A stretch of DNA of 64,000 nt from Progne subis subis (taxonomy: Eukaryota; Chordata; Aves; Passeriformes; Hirundinidae): positions 87,841 through 151,840 of the forward strand of contig JAKJHU010000538.1 of NCBI GenBank assembly GCA_022316685.1. Reading direction: 5' to 3'. The translations under genes were made by a program, and so were the position numbers. This document shows, piece after piece, positions 10,566 through 21,249 of this stretch (its first letter is position 1; each line of letters starts with the position of its first letter). The notes beneath the pieces are model-generated. The model ran no database searches. It was not told where the DNA came from and worked only from the letters and a program-made list of their open reading frames with translations.

Positions 10566-10912
10566 CTCTCAGCCTGAGATCCAAAGACACCCTACTGCCT
10601 CAGGCCCCGGAAAGTATAAACAAAAGTGAATTGGCGGGGGGGATGGGGAACGGGGACCCCACACACACACACACACACAAACTGAGGGCATGACTTCACT
10701 ACCTGAAGCTGTAATTGGAGGATTAACCCCTGATATGTAAATGGACCAAACTTATATCAGTCTGAAAAACTCCTGACCATCGTCCATCTTGGCTGTAGCC
10801 TCTGAGGCTTCTGACTGCCCAAGGTCTACCTTCTGAAGGCCTTTAATAAATACCTACTTTTATTCTCTTAACCTTGTCTAGCCTGTTCCAGGTAGCCACT
10901 CCAAGGCATCAG
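10566..10912 (+). mobile_element. probable solo LTR within ERVL-b gag (unit 1)
   Basis: A stretch from TGAGATCCAAAG to AGGCATCA separates two halves of ERVL-b gag. It contains AATAAATACC near 10840. It looks like a common passerine solo LTR, but no clear TSD was found, so edges are approximate. Confidence 0.55.
10660..10679. repeat. (AC)10 microsatellite
   Basis: Ten AC units inside the LTR; same length in unit 2 at 40650-40669. Confidence 0.9.
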
Positions 10913-11210
10913 GCTGAGTGCAATTATTAATGAAGCCCCAGAGGTAGCAGCCCCGACTAGGACAGGCAAACAAGACAGAATATACATTCCAAATGAAACT
11001 TATTGCCTCTGATGTTATCGTGCCATAAACGCAGTAAATCAGCAAAGCAATTTTGATTCCTCTCCTGATCCTAAAGTGAGCATCATGATGGGCAAATACT
11101 TCCCCCTACGCAGATATATGTACACAGTACATCATGCACGTGAATACACCGAGAAATATGATGATCAGGAAAGTTTATATACCCCAATACACAAACGCTT
11201 TAGAACAAAA
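10913..11210 (-). pseudogene. ERVL-like element b, extreme N-terminal Gag remnant (unit 1)
   Basis: Minus strand carries LWGFINNCT (about 10940), matching the FWGLINNGT motif of ERVL-a Gag, and a hydrophobic LIIIFLGVFTCMMY segment (about 11160). Several stops. Confidence 0.55.
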
Positions 11211-11232
11211 CTGTAATTCCGACCTCTCTCGA

Positions 11233-11250
11233 GCCTCACATTGGGTGACA
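11233..11250 (-). promoter_or_regulatory. primer-binding-site-like sequence of ERVL-b
   Basis: Minus strand TGTCACCCAATGTGAGGC, five bases inside the LTR end. Similar to the lysine-type site at 26572, with several mismatches. Confidence 0.45.
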
Positions 11251-11255
11251 AAAGA

Positions 11256-11816
11256 TGTGCTGGTTTAAATGTAAACCGTCAGCAGAAATGAGCCCCATTC
11301 AGCTGCCTCAAGAGAGATTAGCGGTCGGAGTTACAATTTACTAAACAGTTTACAATAAATACAGTGATACAGAGAGAACTGGTTTTAACCCACGGAGTAT
11401 AAACTGGCACCCTGCTGGGCAGAGTGACGGTCACAGTCCTGTTGAAGTTTTGGTCCTCCTTCGGATCTGTCGAGTGGTGGTGTCCAAACTCCCCAAACCC
11501 AAAGATTAGACATGCTCAGGTTCAGGTGGGAATGCCGAGTGCCTCCCCCAGGACAGGGAGTTTCACAGTGGAGGAATGTAATACTGTGAGTCATGGGATA
11601 GTTTGGGAGTCTTTGATGGTCCAAGTCACTGCAGCTGCCTATGATCCTAGTACCATTGATTCCATTATGGCCCAGTAGCAGAGATGACCCCTCAGGCTGG
11701 GTGGGAATGTGCTGGTGCTTCCCCAGAGGGGAGTTATCATGGCTAAGTCATTTGTGTGAAGAAAAACACTACCCTGCCTGGGAAAGGTTGCCTCTTCTCC
11801 CTTATCTCATTTAACA
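11256..11816 (-). mobile_element. 5' LTR of ERVL-b (unit 1)
   Basis: Plus strand TGTGCTGGTTTAAA to CTCATTTAACA (561 bp); minus strand thus starts TGTTAAATGAG and ends CCAGCACA. Primer-site-like sequence and gag follow on the minus strand. The right edge is chosen from the TG/CA rule. Confidence 0.65.
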
Positions 11817-12312
11817 CCCATCTTGTAGCCTGAGGTGTTGGGTGTACAGTAGGCAGCTACTGCAAGTAGCAGTTCATCAGGAATGACATAGAGGGTGGTA
11901 CAATACAGTTTGCTTACATGCACATAGTGCTAAACTGGCACCCTACTCCTATAACCAGGACACCCAGGTCCAACAGGAGGTGGATGCTTCCAACACAGTG
12001 CACCATGGTGAATCCACCCTTGGAAAGCATGCATGTAGCCTCACACACAGTATCTTCTACAGTTTTAACAGCAGCTTACATGGGCTTTCTGTACGTTGTT
12101 GTACCACTGCCAAAGAGCTAAGACTTTGCTTCCTACAAGACCCGAGAGACTGCTAAGCGCTTCCAGCTTCACGCTTCAAACGAACAGGCAAATCACCATC
12201 TATCACTGAAATGCTGTTATCTGGCTGAAACATTTCACATACTTGCATTTCGGAGAGACACCGTTTGAACTTGCAGAACTACTTCCCCTCAGTAAGACGC
12301 GCAAGACAGAGG
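11817..12312. other. 3' flank of HINTW copy A, part of older duplicated block
   Basis: From about 11930 this matches the 3' flank of copy B (from about 17700) with clear divergence. No gene seen. Confidence 0.6.
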
Positions 12313-14950
12313 TGATATCCCCATGACAAATCTTTATTGTGCAACTGCTGCTCAAAGCTTTTATTACCTTCCACAGGCACACGGCAAAAAAAAGTGATTC
12401 ATCAAAAGTCGCTGGATTGATGGGCAACAGACGAAATCCATTCAGCGGCGACTTGTACACGTGCAGCAACTCTTGCGGTGCCAAAATCTTAGCCAGGCGG
12501 CCAGCCCACCTGACGGCCGCCCAGAACGGGTAGATGTATGCGATAGACAGACTGCCCACCCTCGGGCCCTTCATCCACAACCATCCGGAATCCATTGGTC
12601 AGGCCCAGGGGAGCAACACACATCTCGCCAACAATCATTACATGCCCAAGAAGCTGGAGAAGGAAGTACAAACCCATAAATAAGAAAAATAAAAAAAAAA
12701 AAGCAACACATAAAGAGGGGAGAGGGCAGGAAGGGAAGGAACGAGAGCAGTGAACCACCCAGAGAAAGCAGCCAGCCAACTCCTAGCAGTTCAGCCATTG
12801 CACGTCAAAATAATGTCCGTCCGACCACCGGCAACTAAAACTTTCCAAGCAGAGCTACCAAGACCAATTATGCACACTATAGGGGCAAAAGAGAGCTGGG
12901 CATTTTTTCTCAAGATAGACAGCAAAGGACTACAAAACAGCCACAGAAGCTGACACTGTCTCCAGGTTAAAGCCCCCATTGTGTCTTCAGGCAACATAAC
13001 CAAACCTGCTGGAAAACAAACTTTAGGCTGCCTTTTGCATGGGTTTAGAAAGTCTTTGAACATGGCTTTCATAGCTTAAAGCAAAATATCCAGCACCGCT
13101 CCACCAACTTGGCCCTTCCCTGGCCCTGACCTGCCAAAAACCCCAATGCCTCTTCCCCATGTTAGAAGTACTACTACTCTGACTCTAAACCACGACAATA
13201 GGCACCAGACTGCACTCCAAAACAATACTGCATTTTGCACCACAAGTACATACCCAGGGACCAGCACTGCTTTATAGCACTGCTTTTAGTCAAAAAGCTC
13301 AACTCCATTACAAGCTAGAGGCAAAAGATTATAGCACCAGAAAACCCAAAGTAGCCTACTGTGCCCTATGAAGATGGAAAGGGGGGATGGGAAAGAGTGT
13401 AGAAAATGAGAAACTATCTACGGATACAGTTTCGCATACAGTAAACTCCCACAGTACTTACAGATTCACCAGAATCTCCTGCTTCAGACAACTCAATAAT
13501 TGGCTCCTCAAGCATGACTAGGAAAAGCGTCGCGTCTAGGGACGAACGATCACGGAACCACAGCACTGGAGGAAGAGTAAACAGTTAAAACATAACCGGC
13601 TACAGAGAAAGCTAATAGCTTATGCAAACCCTGCTGAATTCCTACAGAAGCAGATTACCAGATACCCCAAACACAAGCCAGAACATTGATTTTTCTTGCA
13701 TGAGTATTATGCTTTCGATACCCAAAATAGAGTATATTTACAGAGCCCCCTCCAGAAGTAGGATTCGTCATGCAAGACCATGGGGGAAGGAGACAGGCTA
13801 CTACTTGCAATTAACAATCTCCAGTATGTTTTAGTTCGGACTGATTCTTTCCTAAGCAGTTTTTCTATTGGATGTGGTCCACGCAGAGACTGGAGACAAA
13901 TGGCTTAACTGAATCAGCAAAGAGTTTAGTGAAGTGGAAGAGCAGCGGCCATTCATTATCCACAGGACAGGGAGATCAAGTATCAAACACACGCATAATG
14001 ACAGGAAGCCTGCAAGGGCATAGGATGAGTCTGTCTTCTAGACTGCATGCAAACCTCACCTTCAAAAAGGAGAAGGAATCCCTAACTGCTAACTTTCAGC
14101 ATTTTAATAACTAAATCATATGGGATATTACCTTAAAGTTAGCATCGCACAGGCAACGGCTGCATTGCTTTACCCCTGGTCTAAGCAGCTCACTCAAGTT
14201 CCCAGCACCAGCATCCGTGACCCTTGCAAGCATGCTGTTATCACGGTCTTACTTCCCCACAGAAACGAGTTCTGGAAAGCTATGGCAGCCTGCAGGATGA
14301 CCACTTTGTAATTTTTTTTGTTTTTGTTTTTGTTTTTCTACTAGAGAAAGACGTAATTCTTTGCCGCCATAATCCAGTTTGGGGGTTCAGAACCAAAGCC
14401 TAGCACAGCGAAGCTGTGAAACCTCATCGATGCTGTTAGGAGACACACTGAGACCAAGTTACCGTCGGAGGTCCTTCTCTGCGCGCGCACACGACACGGG
14501 GGGGGTGGGATGCGAGGCGAGTCCGGACAACACCAGCAACCCAGTACGCCCGCGGCAGCCGGAGGGATGGGGGTGCAGCACAGAAAAAGCTATGGCGATG
14601 GTGCAGTAGAGAGCGCCACAACCCAGAGAGGCCCCGTCCGTTCCGCGTCCCTGCACCCACCCGCAGCAGCAGCAGCGCCGCCGCACGCCCTGCCGCGCGC
14701 CCGGGCACCGCGCCCCGGGTGTCCTCGGCTCAGATGCCCGCAAGCGCGGGAGGAGGGGGAGGGGAGGAAGGGAAGACGAACCGCGCACAGAGAGCAAAGC
14801 CGCGGCTACCTCCGCGTCCCCTTCGCTGACGATACCACGAAAACGCTTTGCCGATGAACTTTCCGAAGACAGTAGTGGCGCCACCACCACAGCGAGAAGA
14901 CAGCACCCCGTTACTCTCGCAGGCCAAAGACAACGCCCGTCTCCGCCCCG
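12313..14950 (-). CDS. HINTW: HINTW copy A: W-linked histidine-triad (HINT1-type) gene, three exons
   Basis: HINT1 proteins are purine nucleoside phosphoramidases; HINTW is the diverged W copy, expressed in females and lacking a normal HIT motif. Coding exons on the minus strand are exon 1 ending 14810 (donor GAG/GTAGCC), exon 2 13565-13462 (acceptor CTTCCTCCAG, donor GTAAGTAC) and exon 3 12653-12489 (stop TAA). Exon 1 has [16 protein letters not shown] (HINT1 GGDTIFGK), exon 2 [19 protein letters not shown], exon 3 LLGHVMIVG then [20 protein letters not shown] and ending GWPPG. HINT1 HVHLHV reads RIHLPV: the central His remains, both outer ones are lost. AATAAA lies at 12338-12333. One frame runs through all three exons, but no in-frame AUG is visible in exon 1. 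The 5' end is estimated. W identity is inferred from divergence and tandem copies. Confidence 0.85.
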
Positions 14951-15170
14951 ACACTTCCTCCACTAAGCCCGGCCCTCCGCGGCGCCCATTGGGGCGACGG
15001 ATCGTGGCCCGCGTCTCGATTTGCTGTCTCGCCTGTCTTTTTCGCTTTTCCCCGCCCCCTTGGCGGGTCCGTCCTCGTCGACCTGGTGCCCGCGGGGCGC
15101 GGAGGGATCTGCCCCGTGTAGTGAGTGCTGCGACCCTGAGGGCGGCCTACGAGGTCGCAGAAGACGCTGT
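14440..15170. promoter_or_regulatory. CpG island and promoter of HINTW copy A
   Basis: A CpG-dense block covers exon 1, part of intron 1 and upstream DNA. For the minus-strand gene there is a GC box (CCCCGCCCCC on plus, 15050-15059), an inverted CCAAT (ATTGG, 14988-14992) and a GGAAGT-type site near 14950. No TATA box, as expected for a HINT1-type promoter. Confidence 0.75.
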
Positions 15171-15428
15171 AGTAGCTACAGCTACGATTTCTTGTTATTT
15201 GCTACCGCATCGAGTCCACCCCAAAGGTGCCTGGGCCTTTTCGGTGCTGCTCCCTCCAGTCAAATGACTGCTTTGGCCAGGGCAGGGCAGGCCTGGCCTT
15301 AACTTCTCAGGACATTTTGAAAAACCAACAGAAGTTGCTCTACACTGTTTGCTGGAAGCCTGACTTCCAGTGCAGACGTTTCTAAGCTGCACATCTCCTG
15401 GAAGGTAATAAAATACAAAGCGTGCGTT
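15171..15428. other. upstream flank shared by all three HINTW copies
   Basis: Conserved with 20887-21142 and 45160-45416. Copy A stops matching at about 15428, just after GCGTGCGTT. Confidence 0.7.
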
Positions 15429-16199
15429 CAAACCGAGACACGAGGTTAAATGTTGACAGAAATTTTTATCCATTTTATTTAACAGTAAAAGAGGGAAACA
15501 GAAAGGAGGAGAAAGGAGGAGAAAGGAGGAGAAAGGAGGAGAAAGGAGGAGAAAGGAGGAGAAAAAGAGGTGTGTGGAAGGGGACAGGGAGAGTGAGAGA
15601 GATTAAGCAGAAGCATATCACCACTACATGGGTCACAACAACATCTCATCAGTCCTCTCCATCTGGTCTTCCTAGTGGTGAGGGTCCCCCACCAAAAAGC
15701 ATAAAATCCAATGGATTAATATACATTTGGGCAAGGTGGGAACACCCAGAAGCCTCCCCTGAGGAGGGGTAGTTTGACACTGTCCCTTGCAAGACTCTGG
15801 ATCAGTTGCATCATTTTGCATCATGTGCACTGCCCTGGTACAGGGCCTGGGGACCCCTTGGAGGCAGGGCTTTGAGGGACCATGATACCCCCTCAGTTGC
15901 CCCTCATGTGAATGTCCCATAGAGGAGGTTTTCCCAGGGTGGGGGAGGGGGGCCCTCAATTGGACCAGCTTGTGTAGCAGAGGATGGGCGTTCACTGACT
16001 CTGACCAGAGGCTTTTCGCCATATACCCCAAAACTCTCCTACTCCTTCCTGGGTTGTGGGGGTGGTGTCTGTGCAAACCTGGCAGTAGATAAACCTGGGG
16101 CTATGGCCTCCACCCCGAAGCTGCTAGGCTGGGCCCTGCCTCGGATGCTCTTCCAGTCCTATCCATTACTTCCCAGATGCTTTGAACAATAGTGTCACT
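15429..16199. other. unit 1-specific DNA, possible LTR
   Basis: Absent from unit 2. Begins with CAAACCGAGACA, like the end of the CCAAGACA LTR family. Holds a minisatellite and, on the minus strand, an AATAAA near 15475. No edges or genes could be fixed. Confidence 0.4.
15501..15560 (+). repeat. minisatellite, six exact copies of a 10-mer
   Basis: GAAAGGAGGA repeated six times with no mismatch; purine-only strand. Confidence 0.95.
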
Positions 16200-16367
16200 T
16201 TCCTTATCTCTATCCTTTAGGTGGTTTAACTCATAGCTCAGGGTTCAAGTCAGAAGGCCCACTCAGGGTGGGCTTTGGTGGTGCAACTTCATGATACAGT
16301 TTTAATGGACTAAATCCTTCATAAAAAATCTTTAAGCCATAAACCATAAAAATTTCAGTCTTTGACA
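16200..16367 (+). mobile_element. 3' part of an LTR
   Basis: Ends CAGTCTTTGACA directly before a serine-type primer site. The 5' edge is unclear. Confidence 0.5.
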
Positions 16368-16368
16368 T

Positions 16369-16386
16369 TGGCGTAGTCGGCCGGAT
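16369..16386 (+). promoter_or_regulatory. primer-binding site, serine-tRNA type
   Basis: TGGCGTAGTCGGCCGGAT differs by about one base from the complement of a tRNA-Ser 3' end. The last bases overlap the gag ATG. Confidence 0.7.
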
Positions 16387-16504
16387 GGCAAGTGATATCA
16401 GTGGATACTTACAGAAGCATGGAATAAGTCCAAGTCCTAAGTTCTGGGACAAATGGGCTTGGCAGGGATCCAAAAGCTGTGGAGGAACATCTGAAAGCAG
16501 CTAG
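16385..16504 (+). pseudogene. ERV gag N-terminal fragment starting at the primer site
   Basis: ATG at 16385 overlaps the primer-binding site. The 39-codon frame begins MASDISGYLQKHGISP and includes FWDKWAWQ, then ends at TAG (16502-16504). It is like avian ERVL elements, in which gag starts at the primer site without a leader. The rest of the element is missing; a CR1 fragment follows. Confidence 0.6.
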
Positions 16505-16544
16505 GGGCTGAATGAAGGCTAGCAGTGAGAAAGGAATTCCTTAC

Positions 16545-16815
16545 AATAGGTTAGGCGCCTGCCTAGGCGCAGGGGGAACCTCATCACAGTATTCCAGTAC
16601 TTCACGGTAGGGTACAAGGAGGACAGAGACTCTCTCTTCACAAGGAACCACATGGAAAAGACAAGGGGCACAAGTTGCACCAGTCCCCATTGCTGGAGTT
16701 TTTCATGAGGCAATTGGACAGAGAGCTAGATAATGTCATCTAGGCTCCCTTTCCCACAAAAGGCTGCACCAGACGATCTTTCGAGGTCCCTTCACACCTG
16801 GGCTGGACTAGGATC
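16545..16815 (+). mobile_element. CR1 LINE 3'-end fragment
   Basis: Contains the CR1 3' pattern in order: GAACCTCATCACAG, a GAGGACAGAGACTCTC region, and a terminal segment with TCATCTAGGCTCCC and GACGATCTTTCGAGGTCCC. The middle is shortened. Recognised from known avian CR1 tails. Confidence 0.7.
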
Positions 16816-17364
16816 CCACAATTCTCCAGTGGATCTTGGTTCCATAACCCTCGGCTCTCTCCAGTCTGGAGCTAAGTATCGGAAACCTTGCTTGCGAGGC
16901 AAGATATCGAATACCCCAAGGCGACAGACTTCTAAAGCCAATGGCAATCACCCACTCTTGAAATGTATTAAGCCATAACCAGCTTCTCCAAAATTGCCCC
17001 ACACCCCCAAAAGCAGGAAGACTTTCTATATACCTTAGTGAGTTTATATAGACAGAACAATAGACATTGCCCACCTCAATCATTCAGTAAGCAAACACTC
17101 CACCAGTACATTTTCCATATACTTCAGGTAAATCATTTCCATCTCTTCCCCAGGATGATTAAATAAGGGTGAAGTCCTTGGGTTACTTACAGACCCGTGT
17201 CACCAAACTTCCCCAATCCCTATGGACTACTGGAGAGATGAGGATGCCTTTCAGTGGGGGCCTCACATCGTTTCAGTAACATAGGGTTCAAGGGCAATGA
17301 AGGACTGCCCAGCTGTCCCACATCCATCTCCCTTTTTTAATAGCTGTTAAAGCAAGATGAAGTT
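16816..17364. other. non-coding stretch, nothing identified
   Basis: Unit 1-specific. No open frame, repeat or motif that I can support. Confidence 0.4.
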
Positions 17365-17650
17365 TGCTGCCTCACTGCAGTGTAGTTTTGGTTTGGGTCC
17401 AGCTGTGATGGAGGTAACTTTCCCCATTGCAGCCCTCATAGTGCTCTGCTTTGCAGTTGTAGATAGAAAGGTGTTGATAACACACCAGTGTTTCAGCTAC
17501 TGCGGAGCACTGCTCCCACTGCATGGAGGCTGTCACTGAAACCACCCCCACTGTCTAGAAAGCTGGGGGTGGGCAAGAGCTTGGGAAGGGACAGAGCCAG
17601 GACAGCTGACCCAAACTGACAAAAGAAATTCCACTGTGCTATGGAAGAAC
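17365..17650 (+). mobile_element. old ERVL-type LTR fragment
   Basis: Contains GGTTTGGGTCCAGCTGTGAT, GCAGCCCTCATAGTGCTCTG, TGATAACACACCAGTGTTTC and CAGGACAGCTGACCCAAACT in the order known for a widespread avian ERVL LTR. Diverged and without clean edges. Confidence 0.6.
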
Positions 17651-18062
17651 CACAGCTGCCAGTCAGACCCACTGTTTTCTCCTACCATATCCCTCCTCAC
17701 CAGAAAATGGATATCAACGGGGCCTTATTACACAGCCACTGAAAAAGCACTCCAACAGGAGGTGGATGCACCTAACACATTGCACTGTGCAGAAATCACC
17801 CTTGGACAGCATGCCTGTAGCCTCACATGCAGTATATTCTAGAGTTTTAGCAGCAGCCTACGTGGACTTTCTGTACGTTGGCATACCACTGCCTAAGAGC
17901 TAAGACTTTGCTTCCCACAAGATGCGAGAGACTGCTAAGCAGTTCCAGCGTCACGCTTCAACTGAACGGGCAAATCACTGTCTATGGAATACTGTGATCA
18001 GGCTGAAACCTTCCACATACTTGCAGAACTACTTCCCCTCAGTAAGACGCGCAAGACAGAGG

Positions 18063-20666
18063 TGATATCCCCATGACAAAACTTTATTGTGCAAATGCTG
18101 CTCAAAGCTTTTATTACCTTCCACAGGCACATGGCACATAGAACTAAACATCGACAGTGGCTAGATTGACGGGCAAAAGACGAAATCCATTCAGTGGCTA
18201 TTTGTACACGTGCAGCAAATCTTGTCGTGCAAAAGCCTTAGCCAGCTGGCCAGTCGAACTGACGGCCACCCAAAGGCGGCAGATGTATGCGATAGACAGA
18301 CTGCCCACCCTCGGGCCCTTCATCCACAACCATCCGGAATCCATTGGTCAGGCCCAGGGGAGCAACACACTTCTCGCCAATCACTACATGCCCAAGAAGC
18401 TGGGGAAGGAAGTACAAACCCAAAAAATAAGTGGAAAAAAAAGGAACAAAGACGGGAGAAGGCAGGTGGGGAAGGAACGAGAGCAGAGAATCACCCAGAG
18501 AAAGCAGCTAGACAATTCCCAGTAATTCAATCATTGCGCTTCAAATTATGGGGCGTCCACCAGCTCGCAACTGGTGCTTTTCAAGCAAAGCCACAGTCAT
18601 ATCATGTACACTATAGGGGCAAAAGAGAGCTGGGCATTTTTTCTCAAGATAGACAGCAAAGGACTACAAAACAGCCACAGAAGCTGACACTGTCTCCAGG
18701 TTAAAGCCCCCATTGTGTCTTCAGGCAACAGAACCAATCCTGCTGGAAACAAACTTTAGGCTGCCTTTTGCATAGGTTTATGAAGTCTTTGAACTTGACT
18801 TTCGTAGCTAAAAGCAAAGGATCCAGCACATGTCAACCAGCTTTGTCCTTCCTTGACCTACCAAAAACCCCAAACCCTCTTCCCCATGTTAGAAGAACTA
18901 ATACTACTCTAAACCATGACAGTAAGAACCAGACTACACTCTAAAACAACACAGCATTTTGTACATGAAGCACATACACAGGGATCAGCACTGCTTTATA
19001 GCACTGCTTTTAGTCAAAAAAAGCTCAACTCCATTACAAGCTAGTAGATAGGGCCAGAAAACCCAAAGTAGCCTACTGTGCCCTATGAAGACGGAAAGGG
19101 GGGATGGGAAAGAGTGTAGAAAATGAGAAACTATCTGCAGGTACAATTCAGCATACAGAAAACTCCCACAGTACTTACAGATTCACCAGAATCTCCTGCT
19201 TCAGTCAACCCAATAACTGGCTCCTTAGGCATGACTAGGAAAAATCTCCCGTCTAGGGGCAAACAATCATGGAACACAAAGCACTGGAGGAAGAGTAAAC
19301 AGTTAAAACATAACCGGCTACAGAGAAAGCTAATAGCTTATGCAAACCCTGCTGAACTCCTACAGAAGCAGATTACCAGATACCCCAAACACAAGCCAGA
19401 ACATTGATTTTTCTTGCATGAGTATTATGCTTTCGATACCCAAAATAGAGTATATTTACAGAGCCCCCTCCAGAAGTAGGATTCGTCATGCAAGACCATG
19501 GGGGAAGGAGACAGGCTACTACTTGCAATTAACAATCTCCAGTATGTTTTAGTTCGGACTGATTCTTTCCTAAGCAGTTTTTCTATTGGATGTGGTCCAC
19601 GCAGAGACTGGAGACAAATGGCTTAACTGAATCAGCAAAGAGTTTAGTGAAGTGGAAGAGCAGCGGCCATTCATTATCCACAGGACAGGGAGATCAAGTA
19701 TCAAACACACGCATAATGACAGGAAGCCTGCAAGGGCATAGGATGAGTCTGTCTTCTAGACTGCATGCAAACCCCACCTTCAAAAGGAGAAGGAATCCCT
19801 AACTGCTAACTTTCAGCATTTTAATAACTAAATCATATGGGATATTACCTTAAAGTTAGCATCGCACAGGCAACGGTTGCATTGCTTTACCCCCGGTCTA
19901 AGCAGCTCACTCAAGTTCCCAGCACCAGCATCCGTGACCCTTGCAAGCATGCTGTTATCACGGTCTTACTTCCCCACAGAAACGAGTTCTGGAAAGCTAT
20001 GGCAGCCTGCAGGATGACCACTTTGTAATTTTTTTTTATTATTTTTTGTTTTTCTACTAGAGAAAGACGTAATTCTTTGCCGCCATAATCCAGTTTGGGG
20101 GTTCAGAACCAAAGCCTAGCACAGCGAAGCTGTGAAACCTCATCGATGCTGTTAGGAGACACACTGAGACCAAGTTACCGTCGGAGGTCCTTCTCTGCGC
20201 GCGCACACGACACGGTGGGGGTGGGATGCGAGGCGAGTCCGGACAACACCAGCAACCCAGTACGCCCGCGGCAGCCGGAGGGATGGGGGTGCAGCACAGA
20301 AAAAGCTATGGCGATGGTGCAGTAGAGAGCGCCACAACCCAGAGAGGCCCCGTCCGTTCCGCGTCCCTGCACCCACCCGCAGCAGCAGCAGCGCCGCCGC
20401 ACGCCCTGCCGCGCGCCCGGGCACCGCGCCCCGGGTGTCCTCGGCTCAGATGCCCGCAAGCGCGGGAGGAGGGGGAGGGGAGGAAGGGAAGACGAACCGC
20501 GCACAGAGAGCAAAGCCGCGGCTACCTCCGCGTCCCCTTCGCTGACGATACCACGAAAACGCTTTGCCGATGAACTTTCCGAAGACAGTAGTGGCGCCAC
20601 CACCACAGCGAGAAGACAGCACCCCGTTACTCTCGCAGGCCAAAGACAACGCCCGTCTCCGCCCCG
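18063..20666 (-). CDS. HINTW: HINTW copy B: diverged, probably frame-broken copy
   Basis: Same three-exon layout as copy A: exon 1 ends 20526, exon 2 is 19283-19179 (105 nt), exon 3 is 18399-18238; AATAAA at 18088-18083. Exon 2 reads [12 protein letters not shown] then [21 protein letters not shown]. Exon 3 has [10 protein letters not shown] (one codon shorter than A), [26 protein letters not shown] at the HIT motif, and ends DWPAG. Exon 2 is one base longer than in A. The exon 1 frame carrying VFGKFIGK therefore meets a stop six codons into exon 2, whereas the frame open through exons 2-3 enters from another exon 1 frame that has no AUG. Exon 1, intron 1 and promoter are almost identical to A. 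Either a pseudogene or a copy using another start. Confidence 0.75.
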
Positions 20667-20890
20667 ACACTTCCTCCACTAAGCCCGGCCCTCCGCGGCG
20701 CCCATTGGGGCGACGGATCGTGGCCCGCGTCTCAATTTGCTGTCTCGCCTGTCTTTTTCGCTTTTCCCCGCCCCCTTGGCGGGTCCGTCCTCGTCGACCT
20801 GGTGCCCGCGGGGCGCGGAGGGATCTGCCCCGTGTAGTGAGTGCTGTGACCCTGAGGGCGGCCTACGAGGTCGCAGAAGACGCTGTAGTA
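20156..20890. promoter_or_regulatory. CpG island and promoter of HINTW copy B
   Basis: Nearly base-for-base equal to the copy A island, with the same GC box and inverted CCAAT. Unlike the gene's 3' half it shows almost no divergence from A. Confidence 0.75.
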
Positions 20891-21249
20891 GCTACAGCTA
20901 CGATTTCTTGTTATTTGCTACCGCATCGAGTCCACCCCAAAGGTGCCTGGGCCTTTTCGGTGCTGCTCCCTCCAGTCAAATGACTGCTTTGGCCAGGGCA
21001 GGGCAGGCCTGGCCTTAACTTCTCAGGACATTTTGAAAAACCAACAGAAGTTGCTCTACACTGTTTGCTGGAAGCCTGACTTCCAGTGCAGACGTTTCTA
21101 AGCTGCACGTTTCCTGGAAGCAAATAAAATATAAAGCGTGCGTTTGGCACTGCTGGCTTGAGGGCTCAAGATAGTAGGGTTTGCGTTAAGCTGGATAGGA
21201 GGCTTTTAGAAAAATAGGCAGTGCCCTCAAGGCTGCCCAAGGGTGGTCT

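Noticed and set aside
14459..14890. 143-codon minus-strand frame at HINTW exon 1 (and counterparts at 20175, 44448)
   Set aside because: It reads from exon 1 through intron 1 CpG-island sequence; the splice donor at 14810 falls inside it and it has no ATG.
12313..14950. Autosomal or Z-linked HINT1 itself
   Set aside because: HINT1 is highly conserved; the lost HIT histidines and altered exons 1-2 fit the W copy.
14510..15302. Plus-strand frames of 93-139 codons across the CpG island
   Set aside because: GC-rich DNA has few stops; low-complexity Pro/Arg/Ala composition and no similarity recognised.
15501..15560. Possible CRISPR-like array
   Set aside because: Ten-base units without spacers in a bird genome; a minisatellite.
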